The notes below the pieces were generated by a model, which was not told the DNA's origin, made no database searches, and saw nothing but the letters and a program-made list of their open reading frames with translations. DNA of 38,784 bases from Selenomonadaceae bacterium (GTDB lineage Bacteria > Bacillota > Negativicutes > Selenomonadales > Selenomonadaceae). The stretch spans positions 1-38,784 of the forward strand of contig JAFUYE010000045.1 in NCBI GenBank assembly GCA_017470715.1, given 5' to 3'. Each line of letters starts with the position of its first letter. Position 1 is the first letter of the stretch. The position numbers and the translations under genes are program-made. Below are positions 22,891 to 31,344 of the stretch, piece after piece.

Positions 22891-23648
22891 CCGACCATCG
22901 AACCCTTTATTACAATGCCGCGAAGAAAACTTTCAAGCCTGCCGATAAAGATTACGTCACCGAAAAACTCATCAGCGAAACGGGCGAAGGTACTTTCGAC
23001 GGCAGTAAGAATTGCGAAATCAACGTAACCAAAATTTCTACGACTTATGCCGACTCTGCCGACACGGCGACGACTGCAACCAAAGCCGAAAAACTTTCAA
23101 CACCGCGAAAAATTTCTATCGCGGGCAAAGTCACGGCAAGTGCGGTTAATTTCGACGGTTCAAGCGACGTGGTTTTGAACGTCACGGCAATGGACAATCC
23201 CGACAGCGCAAAAAAGCTTGCGACGGCACGAAAAATTTCCGTTACGGGCGACGCTGAAGGTTTTGTTTACTTCGACGGTTCTGGCGACGTGACGTTGAAT
23301 CTTTCCGTTTTGAAATCGCTGGAAGTCACAAACCCCGTTGCGGAAACCAGTTTCGCGAAGTTGGCGGGCAATGCAAATTACGCGGCGGAATGTGCAAAAG
23401 CTTTGAGCGCGATTAACGACAACGACGGCAATCCGATAACGGAAACTTACGCGACCAAAGCCGAACTTGCCGCCCTGAAAAGTTCGGACGACGTTTCAAG
23501 CAGTGACGAAGTCGAAGAAAATTTCATCACCCGCGAAGAACTTTTGGAAATTTTGGCTCAATACGTCACGAAAGCCGACTTGAAAAACGCCGTGGCTGAT
23601 GTTATCGGCGAAGATGAAATCACCGGTTTGTTTGGAGGAGGAAACTGA
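22881..23648 (+). CDS. Tail fibre-like protein, 5' end missing
   Basis: The frame is open from a stop at 22878 and has no good start before ATG 23169. It contains two copies of a typical fibre repeat, STPRKISIAGKVTASAVNFD and ATARKISVTGDAEGFVYFDG, each followed by S-x-D-V-x-L-N-L/V, then an acidic coiled-coil end. Such repeats form trimeric shafts of short-tail phages. The beginning was probably lost where the XRE gene joined. It ends GLFGGGN, and the stop lies two bases before the next gene, with GGAGGAGG inside its last codons. Confidence 0.65.
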   Translation, partial: LDATDHRTLYYNAAKKTFKPADKDYVTEKLISETGEGTFDGSKNCEINVTKISTTYADSADTATTATKAEKLSTPRKISIAGKVTASAVNFDGSSDVVLNVTAMDNPDSAKKLATARKISVTGDAEGFVYFDGSGDVTLNLSVLKSLEVTNPVAETSFAKLAGNANYAAECAKALSAINDNDGNPITETYATKAELAALKSSDDVSSSDEVEENFITREELLEILAQYVTKADLKNAVADVIGEDEITGLFGGGN

Positions 23649-23650
23649 AA

Positions 23651-24187
23651 ATGAAAAATTTGACAGTCAGACCCGATTATCCGCATTACGACGACAGACA
23701 TTATCCGCCGCCGCCGCCTGAATCTGTTGTGCGATTTGCGGGCGAAAGTTTCACCGCAATGAAAGCCATGCAGGACGAATACGGACGCAGTATTCCCGCC
23801 ACTTACGCCGAGAAAAACACGGTCGACGAACTCAAAGACACCGTGCGCAACCTCAGCGACAAGGAGCGGGATTTTTCGTTGACGGGCGACGCCGAAGGTT
23901 CCGTTAAACTCGACGGCAAAAACAACGCCGCCATTCAAGTCACGGTTAAAACTTCCGCGCAAGCAGTTTCCGACGGCGAAGGCAACAACATTGCTCAAAC
24001 TTATGCCCGTGCCGACGAGCTTGCCAATTATGTTAAGCGTGACGAAATCGACGCGAAAGTTGACGAATTGGAGCGTGCCGCTTTGACCGGCGCGAAGATG
24101 GTTACTGCGGACTGCGTCAAGTCAAGTGAATTGCAGTTTGCAAGCGACAGCAACATTTTAAAAATTTTCCGTTGGGGGCGAGCGTAA
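23651..24187 (+). CDS. Tail fibre-like protein 2
   Basis: A 178-residue protein with a Pro-rich N-terminus (YPPPPPESVVRFAGESFTAM) and one fibre repeat, DFSLTGDAEGSVKLDGKNNA, followed by VKTSAQAVSDGEGNNIAQTY and a coiled-coil end. It shares the LTGDAEGxVxxDG motif with the preceding gene, so both descend from one repeat. Its stop overlaps the next start (TAATG). Probably part of a multi-chain fibre. Confidence 0.7.
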   Translation: MKNLTVRPDYPHYDDRHYPPPPPESVVRFAGESFTAMKAMQDEYGRSIPATYAEKNTVDELKDTVRNLSDKERDFSLTGDAEGSVKLDGKNNAAIQVTVKTSAQAVSDGEGNNIAQTYARADELANYVKRDEIDAKVDELERAALTGAKMVTADCVKSSELQFASDSNILKIFRWGRA

Positions 24188-25194
24188 TGGCAATTCTGGA
24201 CAGTGCAGGCTTGAAACTTTTGACGGCACAAATCGCCGAAACTTACGGCACGAAAGACGAATTGGCGGCACTCGAAACGAAAATCGCGACGTGCGCAACC
24301 AAAGACGATTTAGCCGACGTTGTGAAAATTTCTGCGCTCAGCGGATTTTTGACGGTTGACGAGTCGGAGCAAAAATTTCTGTCGATAGCGGACGCGGATA
24401 CCTTTGTCGAAGAATATCGCCTTGCAGACTTCGCGGAAAATTCCGCACTGGAAAATTTCTTGACGGTCGACGAGGCGGCTAAGTTCGCCGAAAAATCTGC
24501 GCTTGAAGATTACGTGACGAACGCGCAATTTGATTCGACGCTGCATGATTACGCGACAAGCGCGGCGGTCGATGAAAAACTTAAATCTTATGCGACGATT
24601 GCGGCTCTCGTGGACAAATTTCAAGACTTCGTGACGGCAACGCAAATTGATTCGGCTTTGCAAGGTTACGCCACAACCGCGCAACTCGACGAAAAAATTC
24701 AGGACTTCGCGACGACTGCGGACATTGACCAAAAACTTCGTGACTACGCGAAATCCGCCAACGTCGATTCGATTCTTGGAGATTATCCGACAACCGCGCA
24801 ACTTAACGACAAACTACAAGACTTCGCGACAGTCGAAACGGTCAAAGAAAATCTTCGCGGATACGCCAAACTTGCGGACGTTGATTCGCTTTTGGACGAC
24901 TTCGCCACCAACGCGGCACTCGACGAGAAAACTCAAAACTTCGTGACCGCTGACCGCGTTGAAAAAATTCTTGCACTGTATCCGACAACTGCGGAAGTCA
25001 ATTCCAAACTCGAAAACTACACGACCAATGCGCAAGTTGAAGAAGCTTTGAGCCGATACCCGACGACCGCGCAAGTTGAAAGTTTGGTGCAATCGTTCCC
25101 CAACGTCACAATTCAAACGCGGGACGATAAACTTTTCGCAGTGATGACGACGGCTGACGGCAAAACTTACGAATTCCCCGTTACGGAGGTGTGA
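24187..25194 (+). CDS. Tail fibre with coiled-coil repeats
   Basis: A 335-residue protein starting MAILDSAGLKLLTAQIAETY. The body is about a dozen tandem units of 16-18 residues of the form Y-x-T-T-A-Q-L-D-E-K-L-x-D-F, which predict a long trimeric coiled coil. The C-terminus (FPNVTIQTRDDKLFAVMT, ADGKTYEFPVTEV) is a small beta domain, probably the tip. A second copy of this C-terminal domain is found on the opposite strand at 27094-27258. Start at 24187 overlaps the previous stop by one base and follows GGGGGCGAG. Confidence 0.75.
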   Translation: MAILDSAGLKLLTAQIAETYGTKDELAALETKIATCATKDDLADVVKISALSGFLTVDESEQKFLSIADADTFVEEYRLADFAENSALENFLTVDEAAKFAEKSALEDYVTNAQFDSTLHDYATSAAVDEKLKSYATIAALVDKFQDFVTATQIDSALQGYATTAQLDEKIQDFATTADIDQKLRDYAKSANVDSILGDYPTTAQLNDKLQDFATVETVKENLRGYAKLADVDSLLDDFATNAALDEKTQNFVTADRVEKILALYPTTAEVNSKLENYTTNAQVEEALSRYPTTAQVESLVQSFPNVTIQTRDDKLFAVMTTADGKTYEFPVTEV

Positions 25195-25220
25195 GTTATG
25201 TCGCAATCAAAAACTTTCGA
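25181..25220 (+). repeat. Inverted repeat, left copy
   Basis: Forty bases that match 37 of 40 with the reverse complement of 27068-27107. They cover the ribosome binding site and the first seven codons (M-S-Q-S-K-T-F) of the gene at 25198. Weaker homology extends upstream through the fibre tip to about 25085. Confidence 0.85.
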
Positions 25221-25312
25221 GTCGACAGTTGACAGCCGAACAGTTAAAAAATCTTTTGACGCCCGAACAAGCCGAGGAACTTTTGCAATCTTTTAAATTT
25301 TCGAGCCAGTGA
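25198..25312 (+). pseudogene. Truncated phage gene at the inversion joint
   Basis: ATG 25198 after GGAGGTG opens MSQSKTFES and stops at 25296. In the frame that ends at 25312 the sequence QLTAEQLKNLLTPEQAEELL QSF looks like real protein, so a frameshift lies near 25222. The start is the same as that of the intact gene at 27090 on the other strand. Beyond about 25297 the DNA belongs to the reversed HNH gene, so the original 3' part is missing. Confidence 0.5.
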
Positions 25313-25765
25313 TTTCGCTCCGAATTCGTGACTGCCTTTTTTGTATGCCTCGCGAATGTAACGAATGTCGTCCGCCGACAATTTTCTTTTCGCTTTAGCC
25401 AATCCGATTTTGAACGCGTGCTTCATGTTTTCGCTACGCGTCATCCATTCAAGTTCGCTGACTCGGTTGTCGGATTTTCTGCCGCGCTTGTGATTGACGG
25501 TATCTTTTTTGCCGGGATTGGGGATAAAAGCCTGCGCGACGAGAGCGTGAACAAAGAACGCTTTGCAATTTCCCTTCAACGTAAAAGTAACCGTCACGTA
25601 ACCGTTTAGATTAATATGCCCATGAAGAATTTGGATTTTACTGCCGCGAAAACTTCTGACGCGCCCCATGTTGCTGACCTGATAAAGACCTTCGTAGTTT
25701 TTGACATCGCGCCAGACTTCATGCGGCAAATTGTCAAGCCCGAACCAAACCTGCGGGTCGTTCAT
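25244..25765 (-). CDS. NUMOD4-HNH homing endonuclease (HNH 4), 3' end cut
   Basis: A 173-residue form starting at ATG 25765; the frame can extend to TTG 25840 but then overlaps the upstream gene. Domain order: NUMOD4 (EVWRDVKNYEGLYQVSNMGR), a beta region, the HNH core (VHALVAQAFIPNPGKKDTVN then HKRGRKSDN) and a helix-turn-helix start (KRKLSADDIRYIREAYK). The C-terminal end KFKRLQKFLGLFGRQKIF is antisense of the small rightward gene, so the true end was lost at about 25297. It cuts DNA site-specifically and is of a different class from HNH 1-3. Confidence 0.8.
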   Translation of the reverse strand: MNDPQVWFGLDNLPHEVWRDVKNYEGLYQVSNMGRVRSFRGSKIQILHGHINLNGYVTVTFTLKGNCKAFFVHALVAQAFIPNPGKKDTVNHKRGRKSDNRVSELEWMTRSENMKHAFKIGLAKAKRKLSADDIRYIREAYKKGSHEFGAKSLARKFKRLQKFLGLFGRQKIF

Positions 25766-25803
25766 CAGCGTGTAAAATGCCGCGTCAATTTTCGCTTTTT
25801 CCG

Positions 25804-26655
25804 TCACGTCTGTCGTATCCGCTGAAATGCAGTTTGACAAAAATTTTTCGCCGCTTCCGTTGCCGATACGGTTCGCGTCCCCAAAATAATCGCCCGAAGT
25901 TCATTAATTTCGCGCTTGAGTTCTTCGACTTGTGCCAAAATTTTTTGCTCTGCGTCCGTCATAAATAAATCGCCTCCGTGTGTAATTGACATTGCACATG
26001 TTGCGTCAATATCTTTGTAATTCGTGACGGCTTTGTCGTCGACGGTAGAATCAATCGCCGCAAGTTGGTTGCAGTTGTCCGATTGCGCGTTTCTGTAATG
26101 CTCCGGTAATTTGCCAAGTTCGGTATTTAAATCTTCGCAAGCTTTCGCGTAAGCCTCCACGATTGTTTGTGTTGCGGTCAACAATCCGTCCTTCAAGGTG
26201 CGCAATTCGTTGTAAAGCTCACGCGGAACGTCATTCATCCACGAAAATAAATCGTTCGTACCGTAAAGATACAATTTGTTGTAGCCGAGAACTTCGTCGA
26301 TATAGTTTTGGTTGAAATTTTCAACGGAATTTACGTATGAGCCCCAGACCGGCGGCTGATTGTCTCCGAAATCGGTCATCATGTTTATTAAATACTTCAG
26401 ACCGGCTTCGATTTTCTGATCCGCGTCGTCGTAAAGCGAATCATATTGCACGGGAATTGCCCCGCCCGAATTTATCAAAAGGTCATAGGCTTTCGCGTTC
26501 AAATCGATTGCGGCAGGTTGTATGGCTACGGCATAAGTCGCCTCAACCATCTGCAGGGTAAGTTCGTATTGTGTCGGCTCGTAAGTTTGAGTTACCATCG
26601 TGCCGCCTTTACCGCCGCCGAATCTTTGTAAGTCGAAGGAAAAAATTTTCGGCAT
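25804..26655 (-). CDS. Phage structural protein with FDLQRF N-terminus, 3' end cut
   Basis: A 283-residue protein starting MPKIFSFDLQRFGGGKGG. Similar FDLQxF N-termini occur on virion proteins of Firmicutes phages. The body is helical with many Tyr and Asn (SYVNSVENFNQNYIDEVLGY) and a late coiled coil (AEQKILAQVEELKREINELR). The end, SATEAAKNFCQTAFQRIRQT, meets the HNH 4 gene and may be partly foreign. GGCGGTGA precedes ATG 26655; the gap to the upstream gene is 12 bases. Function unknown. Confidence 0.6.
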   Translation of the reverse strand: MPKIFSFDLQRFGGGKGGTMVTQTYEPTQYELTLQMVEATYAVAIQPAAIDLNAKAYDLLINSGGAIPVQYDSLYDDADQKIEAGLKYLINMMTDFGDNQPPVWGSYVNSVENFNQNYIDEVLGYNKLYLYGTNDLFSWMNDVPRELYNELRTLKDGLLTATQTIVEAYAKACEDLNTELGKLPEHYRNAQSDNCNQLAAIDSTVDDKAVTNYKDIDATCAMSITHGGDLFMTDAEQKILAQVEELKREINELRAIILGTRTVSATEAAKNFCQTAFQRIRQT

Positions 26656-26667
26656 GTAAATCACCGC

Positions 26668-27090
26668 CTAAATTTCCCAAGTGACCATGTAGCCGATTTT
26701 GCCGTTGTCTGTCTTGAAACGCGGCGAACAAGTTGCAGGCTTGCCCGTGTCTTTGAATCGGCAATGATAACGTTTCAGACCGTCGGGCAATTCTTCCACG
26801 CGTTCAATTTCGGCATTGAAAAATTTTATGTACGGCTCAATGTCGCGGATACACCACGTGCCCAAAGCTTTCATGCCGTGTTCAAGAGCAAGAACTTCGC
26901 CGACTTGCTTCCAAAATTTTGCGTCACCGCACAGCTGATGAATAATAATCATGCCTTTTGCGGCGGCGAATTCCGCAAAGCCTCTGTCGGGGAAAAATGC
27001 CAGCTGACACAAAGGTTGACGTTGAAACGGCACGCCGGTTTTCTTTTCGTAAAGAGCAGCCCACTCGTCGAAAGTTTTTGATTGCGCCAT
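26668..27090 (-). CDS. Phage hypothetical protein
   Basis: A 140-residue protein, MAQSKTFDEWAALYEKKTGV to GYMVTWEI. It resembles small phage proteins found after fibre genes, possibly a chaperone or adhesin part, but I cannot name a family. ATG 27090 follows GGAGGTATGAGTT. The first seven codons and the leader are repeated in reverse at 25181. It reads leftward, against all late genes around. Confidence 0.6.
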   Translation of the reverse strand: MAQSKTFDEWAALYEKKTGVPFQRQPLCQLAFFPDRGFAEFAAAKGMIIIHQLCGDAKFWKQVGEVLALEHGMKALGTWCIRDIEPYIKFFNAEIERVEELPDGLKRYHCRFKDTGKPATCSPRFKTDNGKIGYMVTWEI

Positions 27091-27107
27091 AACTCATACC
27101 TCCGCAA
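27068..27107 (-). repeat. Inverted repeat, right copy
   Basis: Reverse complement of 25181-25220 with 3 mismatches. It encloses, together with the left copy, about 1.85 kb of leftward genes in the rightward fibre operon. Confidence 0.85.
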
Positions 27108-27258
27108 GAGGAAATTCGTAAATTTTGCCGTTCGCCAAAACCATAACCACAAAAGCCTTGTTGCCACGCGTTCCGATTGTGATGTTTGGGATTGTAAAGT
27201 TTGCGAAAATGTCATTGAAAATATCGTCAGTTACAAGACTTACCGCGACGTGATTTAA
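27094..27258 (-). pseudogene. Fibre tip fragment, second copy
   Basis: On the minus strand a frame reads VTDDIFNDIFANFTIPNITI, GTRGNKAFVVMVLANGKIYE, FPLAEV-stop at 27094. It is clearly related to the C-terminal domain of the fibre at 24187 (FPNVTIQTRDDKLFAVMT..GKTYEFPVTEV). The fibre shaft is missing: the DNA switches at about 27258 to the next rightward gene. The fragment lies directly before the gene at 27090, as the intact fibre lies before the gene at 25198. Confidence 0.75.
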
Positions 27259-27290
27259 TCAGCGACATCTGCGCGGCGGACAAAATCAAT

Positions 27291-28862
27291 TTGAAACTCG
27301 ACGGACTCGGTGACGATGCCGCCGACCGCATGACCAAACACTATGACAACGTCGACAAAATTATTCCGCATTTTATTCCGACGGCGAAGAAAACCAATTT
27401 CGTGCTTGAAGATTTGGAAACGGGCAAAGTTCCGACGCAGTGGCAAAACAACATGGAAGATTCGATTCGCCTTGCATTGGAAAACACAATCGGCAAAGTT
27501 GTCAATGACCACGGACAACGCGGCGTTTTAAATTCTTCCGTCACCAATCAGGCACTTTACGACATTGAGCGAAATGCGTCGGATGAAGTTGCGCGACAGT
27601 ACCTGGCGAACATTCACGAAATCGCGGGCATGGCGGAACAACGCCGGAAGAATATCGAAGACGCTTTGAACGATATGAAGAATTCGTACAACGAACAACT
27701 CGGCGGCTATCTGAACGGTATCGGTCAACGCGGGCAGATTTACCAAAACGAATTCAACAATTTAAATACGGCGTTGGTTAATCAAGGCAACACGTTCAAT
27801 TCGCAATTCGGCAACGCAAGCAATGCCCTCAATCAGCAGTCGCAACTTGAAGAGACTTCGCATAATAATTTGACGGGAGCATATCTGAATCAGGAAAATA
27901 CCTTCAACGCTCAGTTCCAAAATTTCTTGAATTCGCTAATGCAACGGGCGCAGTTGGTTGAAAACGAACACAACAATTTGACGGGAGCTTATCTCAATCA
28001 GGAAAATACTTTCAATGCCCAGTTCCAAAATTTCTTGAATTCTCTTATGCAACGGGCGCAGTTGGTAGAAAACGAACACAACAATTTGACGGGGGCTTAT
28101 CTGAATCAGGAAAACACTTACAATGCACAGTTCCAAAACGCGCTCAATGCTTTGGCACAGATGGCACAACTCGACGAGAACGCCAAAAATAACTTGATGA
28201 CGGCTTTGGTCAATCAGATGAACGCTTACAACGCGCAACTGAATAACTGGCTCAACGCGTCGGCGCAACGGGCAAATTATTCCAATCAGCAATTCACGAC
28301 GACGACAACTTCGCTCAACGCGCACAGCCAAATTTACCAGATGGGCTTGAACAATCAAAATACTGCCTTCAACGCACAACTCGGCGCGATACAAAACCAA
28401 TTCCAGCTTGCGGGCGACATGTGGACAAGAATTCTGCAGGCACTCAAACAACGAAACGACATGTGCGGGCAGTGGTACGAATACTCGAAAAATATTTCGG
28501 ACGCGCTGTGGCAACACTCGTTTTCGGCATTGGAGGCGGGACGAAACGCACACGCCACACGTTTGGCGCACATGCAAGTTTGGAATTCACTTATCGGAAT
28601 GTATTTGGGCAACACGACAAGCCGAATCGCAATGGGCGCGGCGGCACAGGAAGCGGCTCAAAACGCGGCAATCCGACTTTGGAACGCGTCAGCCGGCTTG
28701 AATCAGCAAGCGAACGGCGTCTTGGTCGCATTGGCGGGCACGGGCACGAAGACGACAACTCAGCAAGAGAGCGGCGGCAGTTTCTGGGGCGGCTTACTCG
28801 GCGGTATAGCGTCTTCATTTGCGGGCGGTTACGGCGGTGCTTTGGCAGGCGGCGGCAAATAA
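27291..28862 (+). CDS. Repeat-containing internal virion/ejection-type protein
   Basis: A 523-residue protein. N-terminal helical part, then five tandem 36-residue repeats (27753-28292), each with NNLxxAxxNQxNxxNAQFxN, then a region rich in Ala, Gln and Asn and a glycine-rich hydrophobic end (GGLLGGIASSFAGGYGGALA GGG). Long Gln/Asn/Ala-rich helical proteins with glycine tails in this position are typical of ejection proteins of short-tail phages. The start is TTG 27291 with a poor site; the frame is open upstream (RDLISDICAADKINL) and may have lost its N-terminus at the inversion joint. Confidence 0.6.
   Translation: MKLDGLGDDAADRMTKHYDNVDKIIPHFIPTAKKTNFVLEDLETGKVPTQWQNNMEDSIRLALENTIGKVVNDHGQRGVLNSSVTNQALYDIERNASDEVARQYLANIHEIAGMAEQRRKNIEDALNDMKNSYNEQLGGYLNGIGQRGQIYQNEFNNLNTALVNQGNTFNSQFGNASNALNQQSQLEETSHNNLTGAYLNQENTFNAQFQNFLNSLMQRAQLVENEHNNLTGAYLNQENTFNAQFQNFLNSLMQRAQLVENEHNNLTGAYLNQENTYNAQFQNALNALAQMAQLDENAKNNLMTALVNQMNAYNAQLNNWLNASAQRANYSNQQFTTTTTSLNAHSQIYQMGLNNQNTAFNAQLGAIQNQFQLAGDMWTRILQALKQRNDMCGQWYEYSKNISDALWQHSFSALEAGRNAHATRLAHMQVWNSLIGMYLGNTTSRIAMGAAAQEAAQNAAIRLWNASAGLNQQANGVLVALAGTGTKTTTQQESGGSFWGGLLGGIASSFAGGYGGALAGGGK
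27753..28292 (+). repeat. Five tandem 108-bp units
   Basis: Units begin at 27753, 27861, 27969, 28077 and 28185. The second and third are almost the same; the outer ones are diverged. The period of 36 residues is retained exactly, so the repeat is selected for protein spacing. Confidence 0.9.
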
Positions 28863-28883
28863 TTATGAAAGGAGTGATGATTT

Positions 28884-29504
28884 ATGCCGAATCAATCAAT
28901 GAATCTTTGGGACAATCCGATTTACGCGTGGCAACAACAACTTGCGAGTGGCGCGAATCTGGCGAAAAATTTAAGTCCGCAGGCACTTTTGGGCTTGACA
29001 ATCGGCACGGGCTTGGGCAACTGGCTCGGCAATAAACTTTGGAATTGGCAACGGGCACGCGATGATACCTTGCAATACGACACAAATCCTGTAGCGGTAA
29101 ATCCTGCGATAAATGCGGCAGTACAAAGCACGTTGGGACAGCAAGGCGACTTCGATTTAGGTTGGAAGCCGCAATATCAATTCCCGACGGCGAACAAACT
29201 TTTCAACGATGCTGTAACGCCGAATCCTCAAAGCTGGAATTGGCGAGATGAGTGGCGAAAACAATTAAATTCGCAATCCCCGTCGTTTTTCCCAGTGACA
29301 ACACCGACACAGAATTTATTACCAACAACGGCAACGCCAAATTTCGATTGGCGACAAAATTTGCGTTCGCAGGTGATGACACCGCCGCCGGCAACTACAA
29401 CGACACCAGCGGTAGCGCAGACGCCACAAAATCCTTTGCCGACAACTTCAAATCCTTGGAATAATAGCCTGCTCAATTTTGGAACTTTGACGCGAAGATA
29501 TTAA
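28884..29504 (+). CDS. Phage structural protein, P/Q/N/T-rich
   Basis: A 206-residue protein. It starts MPNQSMNLWDNPIYAWQQQL, has a short amphipathic or glycine-rich segment (LLGLTIGTGLGNWLGNKLWN) and a long low-complexity C-terminus with Thr-Pro runs. ATG 28884 follows AAAGGAG by about eight bases. Position and composition suggest a minor virion protein ejected with DNA. No family recognised. Confidence 0.6.
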   Translation: MPNQSMNLWDNPIYAWQQQLASGANLAKNLSPQALLGLTIGTGLGNWLGNKLWNWQRARDDTLQYDTNPVAVNPAINAAVQSTLGQQGDFDLGWKPQYQFPTANKLFNDAVTPNPQSWNWRDEWRKQLNSQSPSFFPVTTPTQNLLPTTATPNFDWRQNLRSQVMTPPPATTTTPAVAQTPQNPLPTTSNPWNNSLLNFGTLTRRY

Positions 29505-29516
29505 GGCGGTGAGGAC

Positions 29517-29792
29517 ATGTTTAATAACGATTTTACTTTCGATTGGAATTTGCAGGACGTATTGCGAAATTATTCGTATTCGCCGCCGAACGTTCAGCCT
29601 CCGCCGTTAAATTTTTTGGGAGCATGGAATTTCGGGCAACGGATACCGAATCAAGGCAACGCGGGTATGCCGATGACGAGCAATATTGCAAATTTCACAA
29701 TCAACGCGCAAAACAACTCGTCGCCCGTCAAACCGCAGAATTATTTTTGGCAAGCTCCGCAGAATTATAATTCGCTTTTGTGGAGGTGGTGA
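29517..29792 (+). CDS. Small phage structural protein, N/P-rich
   Basis: A 91-residue protein (MFNNDFTFDWNLQDVLRNYS) rich in Asn, Pro, Tyr and Trp. ATG 29517 follows AAGGCGGTGAG. It ends two bases before the next gene start. Composition is like that of the genes at 22345 and 28884, so these may be parts of one assembly. No family recognised. Confidence 0.55.
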   Translation: MFNNDFTFDWNLQDVLRNYSYSPPNVQPPPLNFLGAWNFGQRIPNQGNAGMPMTSNIANFTINAQNNSSPVKPQNYFWQAPQNYNSLLWRW

Positions 29793-29794
29793 CG

Positions 29795-31330
29795 ATGGCG
29801 GGATTTTTTTCTGATTTCTTTGGTAACGGCGGAACTCCGCAACAACCGTATCAGCCGCAATATCAACTGCCCGACCGTTTTTTGAATCCGTCGCCCGTCG
29901 GCGAAGCTCAAATACGCGATTTTCAAAACGGCATTGTTGCAGATAAAATCGGTTGGGACAATGCGAACAAACAGATGAATTTATGGACGAAACAGTTGGA
30001 CACGCCCGACTTGACCGACGAACAGAAACAAAAGATTAATGCCAATATTCAAGGCTGGAATCAAAAACGTGACGCCTTTGCCGCAAACGCGAACGAACGC
30101 AGAAATCAAGCCCGCGCAATCGGTATCGACATTTCGGATTATGACGAAGGAAAATCCTTGCAGGACGTGACACAGTCCGCAAACACCTATCGCAACAGTG
30201 CCGTTCGGGATTTTTTAAATTTGCCGACGGTAAATCAACTCGAAGAAGACCGTTACCGTGAACTTCGTAGCAAAGGCGCGAGTCCCCGACAAGCCGAAAG
30301 AATTTTGGGACGCGAACGAGCCGGACGCGAAGAAGATTTTTTACGTCGTGCCGAAGAAGGCATAATGACTTACGGCTTAAATCCCGACGGCTCACTGAAC
30401 GGAATCGGCTTGACGTTGGCGCGAAGACTTAATCCGTCAGACCCCGCAATCGCCGCGCAACTGTACACGGGTGCTTTTGCTTTGCCGAAAAATATTTTCA
30501 CAGAGGACAGAGCCGACAACCGCACGATTTTGAATAACACCGCCTCCGCTCAAAGACAAGCAGCCCAAATTGCGGCAACCCAATGGGCTACCATATTCAA
30601 CAACGATGCGCAAAATGACCGCTTGGATAAGACATTGACACATCAAGAAAGACAACAGGACAAACAATTTGCACATGCCGAAAAAATGCAAGGGCTTAGA
30701 GAAGCCGCAGAATACCATCGCAAAGTTTTACAGCTTGAAGCCGACAAGATTAAAGCGTACCTCGAAAGTCCGATAGGCAAATTTGAATCTTGGTTCACAT
30801 TGGGTAAAACTTTGTACGGCGACGAAAAACAGGCGGCAGAATGGGCGAAAACTCAGGTTGAAAAGAAACCGCCCTCCGACAGCGAAGAAAAATTTAAAGC
30901 CGCCGGAAACTTGTTGGGCAACAGGTATCGTGACATTGAAACTGCGCTCAAGGACGGCAATAAAGATTTAGCGTTGCAAAACATTGGTGCCATTGAAAGC
31001 TTGTTGCGCGACGACTCAAATTACGCTGAACTTTTGGACGTTGGCGCATATTCGGCGGCATTACATATTCTCGACACCTATCGAAAGGTCGCTGAAAATA
31101 AATACACGTTGACTCAAGCGATAGTCGAAATTGAAGAGATAAAACACGGCAAAATGTCACCCGACCAAATCATGGCGTACTTGAGGAATCACGGGCTGTT
31201 CGGACAAGACGACCCCGCAATTATACGCAGAAAAGTTAATCAAGCGATTCAAAATGTACAACCCCCGTCCGAATTTAAACCGGTGAACAAAGTATCAGAA
31301 TTGCCGCGTAGTGTCATATCAGCACGGTAA
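29795..31330 (+). CDS. Large helical virion protein
   Basis: A 511-residue protein starting MAGFFSDFFGNGGTPQQPYQ. After a Gln/Pro/Tyr-rich head it is charged and helical, with a coiled coil around HQERQQDKQFAHAEKMQGLR and repeated short helical pairs near the end (KAAGNLLGNRYRDIETALKD). GGAGGTGGTGACG lies before ATG 29795. An alternative start at 29780 is inside that site and rejected. It is directly before the giant gene, separated by 14 bases, which suggests the two proteins work together, as internal core proteins do. No family recognised. Confidence 0.6.
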   Translation: MAGFFSDFFGNGGTPQQPYQPQYQLPDRFLNPSPVGEAQIRDFQNGIVADKIGWDNANKQMNLWTKQLDTPDLTDEQKQKINANIQGWNQKRDAFAANANERRNQARAIGIDISDYDEGKSLQDVTQSANTYRNSAVRDFLNLPTVNQLEEDRYRELRSKGASPRQAERILGRERAGREEDFLRRAEEGIMTYGLNPDGSLNGIGLTLARRLNPSDPAIAAQLYTGAFALPKNIFTEDRADNRTILNNTASAQRQAAQIAATQWATIFNNDAQNDRLDKTLTHQERQQDKQFAHAEKMQGLREAAEYHRKVLQLEADKIKAYLESPIGKFESWFTLGKTLYGDEKQAAEWAKTQVEKKPPSDSEEKFKAAGNLLGNRYRDIETALKDGNKDLALQNIGAIESLLRDDSNYAELLDVGAYSAALHILDTYRKVAENKYTLTQAIVEIEEIKHGKMSPDQIMAYLRNHGLFGQDDPAIIRRKVNQAIQNVQPPSEFKPVNKVSELPRSVISAR

Positions 31331-31344
31331 AGGAGGGATTAAAT

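Noticed and set aside
23558..25206. Minus-strand genes opposite the fibre genes
   Set aside because: They mirror the repeats of the fibres and contain no recognisable domains.
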